Of a stretch of 7,097 nucleotides of DNA, positions 6,071 to 7,097 are shown in pieces; positions within the stretch are counted from its first letter, which is position 1, and each line of letters opens with the position of its first letter. The notes under the pieces were generated by a model. That model ran no database searches. It was not told the origin of the DNA and was given only the letters and a program-made list of their open reading frames with translations. The DNA is from Candidatus Nitrosopumilus sp. GTDB lineage: Archaea > Thermoproteota > Nitrososphaeria > Nitrososphaerales > Nitrosopumilaceae. The position numbers and the translations under genes are program-made. The DNA lies in the NCBI GenBank assembly GCA_029863665.1, contig JAOTUX010000050.1, positions 1-7,097 on the forward strand, given 5' to 3'.

Positions 6071-6078
6071 AATAAAAA
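6071..6078 (-). promoter_or_regulatory. TATA-like box for UDG
   Basis: TTTTTATT on the minus strand is centred ~27 bases before the TTG at 6047, which supports that TTG as the first codon of a leaderless transcript. Confidence 0.5.
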
Positions 6079-6143
6079 TATTCTACATTTTTCTGAATTA
6101 TTTTATAATGTCTGTATCTTTAAAACAAATTCATGTTCAAAAG

Positions 6144-6233
6144 CTATACTTGTTCTGGATCTCTATCCAAGTTAATCCCAACTGACTGTGCTAATCGTGT
6201 CAACTCTTCAACAAACTCATTATCTTTTTGCAT
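6144..6233 (-). CDS. Possible mini-protein, 29-31 residues, unknown function
   Basis: A short frame encodes MQKDNEFVEELTRLAQSVGI followed by NLDRDPEQV and a TAG at 6146-6144. An alternative ATG two codons upstream (6239) adds MF. The product is acidic with an amphipathic helix (EFVEELTRLAQSV) and looks like real protein rather than random AT-rich translation. A TATA-like TTTATTGTA (6265-6257) is centred ~28 bases before the 6233 ATG and ~22 before 6239, so I favour 6233. It lies between the UDG and small exported-protein genes, same strand. I recognise no family, and a frame this short can arise by chance. Confidence 0.45.
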   Translation of the reverse strand: MQKDNEFVEELTRLAQSVGINLDRDPEQV

Positions 6234-6256
6234 AAACATGAATCAAATATCTATAA

Positions 6257-6300
6257 TACAATAAAAAAAATTACTATTGACTTGTCTATGATTTATAAAA
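6257..6300 (-). promoter_or_regulatory. One or two TATA-like boxes upstream of the mini-protein
   Basis: Two candidates lie on the minus strand: a classic TTTTATAAAT (6300-6291) predicting a transcript start near 6267, and TTTATTGTA (6265-6257) predicting a start near the ATG at 6233. The first is the better match to an archaeal TATA box but would give a ~30-base leader, so either a leadered messenger or a small RNA could start there. Confidence 0.35.
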
Positions 6301-6326
6301 AAAATTTGGGTTAGAGTACGGTCTAC

Positions 6327-6387
6327 AAAAAAATCTATGTAAAACCAAGTACTCAGAATTTAGTTTCCACTAGGAATGCGAGTACTT
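6327..6387 (-). terminator. Hairpin and T7 run after the small exported-protein gene
   Basis: Read on the minus strand, AAGTACTC (reverse complement of 6380-6387) pairs with GAGTACTT (reverse complement of 6347-6354) around a 25-base loop. The stem begins at the last base of the stop codon. An uninterrupted T7 follows at 6333-6327, 13 bases after the stem. It probably marks the transcript end of the exported-protein gene. Confidence 0.45.
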
Positions 6388-6671
6388 TAGAGAACTTGTT
6401 TTCGAATTGCTTCATCAAAAGTTTTCAGGTATGCAATCTGTGATAAAATTTTTTCAGTTTGCATTGTGTCAGTTGTGTCTGCAGTAGGTTCTGTGTCATT
6501 TGGAATGGCAAGAATCTCTGCTTCTACTCCTTCTAGAATCTCTCCAAACTCGTGAACTAGCGTGTTTGCCTCATTGTCGCCAAACACATCGTTGACTCCC
6601 ATTGCCATTAAGACAACAAGGGCCATTATGGCAGTCAGACCAATGGACTTTTTGTTTTGATATCTAGTCAC
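6387..6671 (-). CDS. Small exported protein, unknown function (GTG start)
   Basis: A 94-residue protein starting MTRYQNKKSIGLTAIMALVV. The basic N terminus, hydrophobic core (IGLTAIMALVVLMAMGV) and VFG before DNEAN form a signal peptide; the mature part is about 65 residues, acidic and probably helical (EFGEILEGVEAEILAI, then a Thr/Asp-rich linker, then a KTFDEAIRKQVL end). I recognise no family. The frame is open from a TTG at 6686, but the TATA-like CTTAAATAG (6701-6693) is centred only ~11 bases before that TTG and ~26 before the GTG at 6671. The GTG is therefore the better leaderless start and also gives a cleaner signal peptide. It diverges from the Asp-rich exported protein at 6820. Confidence 0.75.
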   Translation of the reverse strand: MTRYQNKKSIGLTAIMALVVLMAMGVNDVFGDNEANTLVHEFGEILEGVEAEILAIPNDTEPTADTTDTMQTEKILSQIAYLKTFDEAIRKQVL

Positions 6672-6692
6672 AGGAAAAATTGTCAAATTATT

Positions 6693-6701
6693 CTATTTAA
6701 G
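6693..6701 (-). promoter_or_regulatory. TATA-like box for the small exported protein
   Basis: CTTAAATAG on the minus strand is centred ~26 bases before the GTG at 6671. This spacing decides the start in favour of GTG over the upstream in-frame TTG at 6686. Confidence 0.5.
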
Positions 6702-6792
6702 ACAAAAGAAGAAAAGATTCATGATCCTAGGCACGAATTTACAAAACTTTGGCTTATTTCTAATAATACTTACGATGATCTTGTCCGACATT

Positions 6793-6800
6793 CTTTATAT
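6793..6800 (+). promoter_or_regulatory. TATA-like box for the Asp-rich exported protein
   Basis: CTTTATAT is centred ~24 bases before the ATG at 6820. This supports that ATG over the in-frame ATG at 6775, which lies upstream of the box and would put an extra 15 residues before the signal peptide. Confidence 0.5.
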
Positions 6801-6819
6801 CCAAAAACCTAGTCCTGTA

Positions 6820-7097
6820 ATGAAAAGTAGACAACTAAGTATTGTTTTATCGTTAATTCTGGTTTTTGGCGTTACTGCAGGTCCTGCATTTGCTGAAACC
6901 CATAATGATTTTGATGATGATTCAATGAATGACGACAGTTTTGGTGACGATAAATCTAAAGATAAACATGATGACGACCGAAATGAAGACGATAACGATA
7001 CTGATAAAGAAAAAGATGATGACAGAGACGATGACAAAGAAAGAAATAATGATCTAGAAAGAGATAATGACGAAAAAAGATATGAGAACAAAAGTGA
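6820..7097 (+). CDS. Exported Asp-rich low-complexity protein (partial, runs off right edge)
   Basis: The frame is open from ATG 6820 to the window end (92 full codons). Residues 1-25 are a clear signal peptide: MKSRQ, hydrophobic SIVLSLILVFGVTAG, PAFA before ETHND. The rest visible is dominated by Asp, Lys, Glu, Asn and Arg (HNDFDDDSMNDDSF, then KDKHDDDRNEDDNDTDKEKD and DDRDDDKERNNDLERDNDEK). It is probably disordered at first and helical later, and might bind divalent cations or act as a charged spacer to a domain beyond the edge. The opposite strand holds an open Leu/Ser-rich frame that is only a shadow of this composition. No family can be assigned from the visible part; the export signal is convincing. 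Confidence 0.8.
   Translation, partial: MKSRQLSIVLSLILVFGVTAGPAFAETHNDFDDDSMNDDSFGDDKSKDKHDDDRNEDDNDTDKEKDDDRDDDKERNNDLERDNDEKRYENKS

Noticed and set aside
6672..6686. TTG at 6686 as start of the small exported protein
   Set aside because: The TATA-like box is only ~11 bases away; GTG at 6671 has the proper spacing and a cleaner signal peptide.
6775..6819. Upstream in-frame ATG for the Asp-rich protein
   Set aside because: It lies upstream of the TATA-like box and would bury the signal peptide 15 residues inside the protein.
6795..7091. Minus-strand open frame rich in Leu and Ser
   Set aside because: It is the antisense of the Asp/Glu/Lys-rich gene; the composition (SLSLSS) follows from the GAT/GAA repeats, and the plus strand has a signal peptide and promoter.
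1..7097. CRISPR array, prophage or defence system
   Set aside because: No regularly spaced repeats, integrase, transposase or known defence gene is present.

Overview
The window looks like a piece of an ammonia-oxidising archaeal (Thaumarchaeota/Nitrososphaerota, Nitrosopumilus-like) chromosome. Four things point there. The DNA is AT-rich. Most genes have a TATA-like box about 24-28 bases upstream of the start codon and no Shine-Dalgarno site, so transcripts are probably leaderless, and several starts are TTG or GTG. The protein set is archaeal (archease, family-5 uracil-DNA glycosylase, DUF72, compact DedA). Finally, there are small secreted proteins and a C-terminal 'IPEW..AKWW' module of a kind common in marine thaumarchaeal exported proteins. 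The lineage call is inference from these traits; no rRNA or other marker gene is present.

Layout. Positions 1-303 (minus) are the N-terminal part of a secreted protein that runs off the left edge. Archease follows (382-798, minus), then a glyoxalase-fold (VOC) protein (841-1206, minus). A 57-base divergent promoter separates the VOC gene from a zinc-dependent medium-chain dehydrogenase (1264-2238, plus). A DedA/VTT membrane protein (2435-2962, plus) ends the plus-strand block and converges on the left half of a minus-strand block. That block holds a DUF72 pseudogene (3079-3688), a 213-base intergenic region with two inverted-repeat structures, a secreted PQQ-type sugar dehydrogenase whose C-terminal tail is cut off by a one-base frameshift (3902-5373), a family-5 uracil-DNA glycosylase (5394-6047), a possible 29-31 residue mini-protein (6144-6233/6239) and a small exported protein (6387-6671). 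At the right edge a plus-strand gene starts at 6820. It encodes an exported, extremely Asp-rich protein and is cut by the window end.

How the genes relate. This is mostly a row of single-gene transcription units, each with its own promoter, rather than a pathway operon. The themes are RNA/DNA maintenance (archease supports the RtcB tRNA ligase, which is not in view; UDG removes uracil) and the cell envelope or exterior (three small exported proteins, DedA and the exported sugar dehydrogenase). The most unusual stretch is about 3480-4200. Two adjacent genes are damaged there (DUF72 by an in-frame deletion plus a frameshift, the dehydrogenase by a frameshift). Between them lies a moderately GC-rich 102-base segment bounded by perfect 10-base inverted repeats, possibly a mobile-element remnant. 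I found no CRISPR array, tRNA, rRNA, intact transposase or convincing new multi-gene system.
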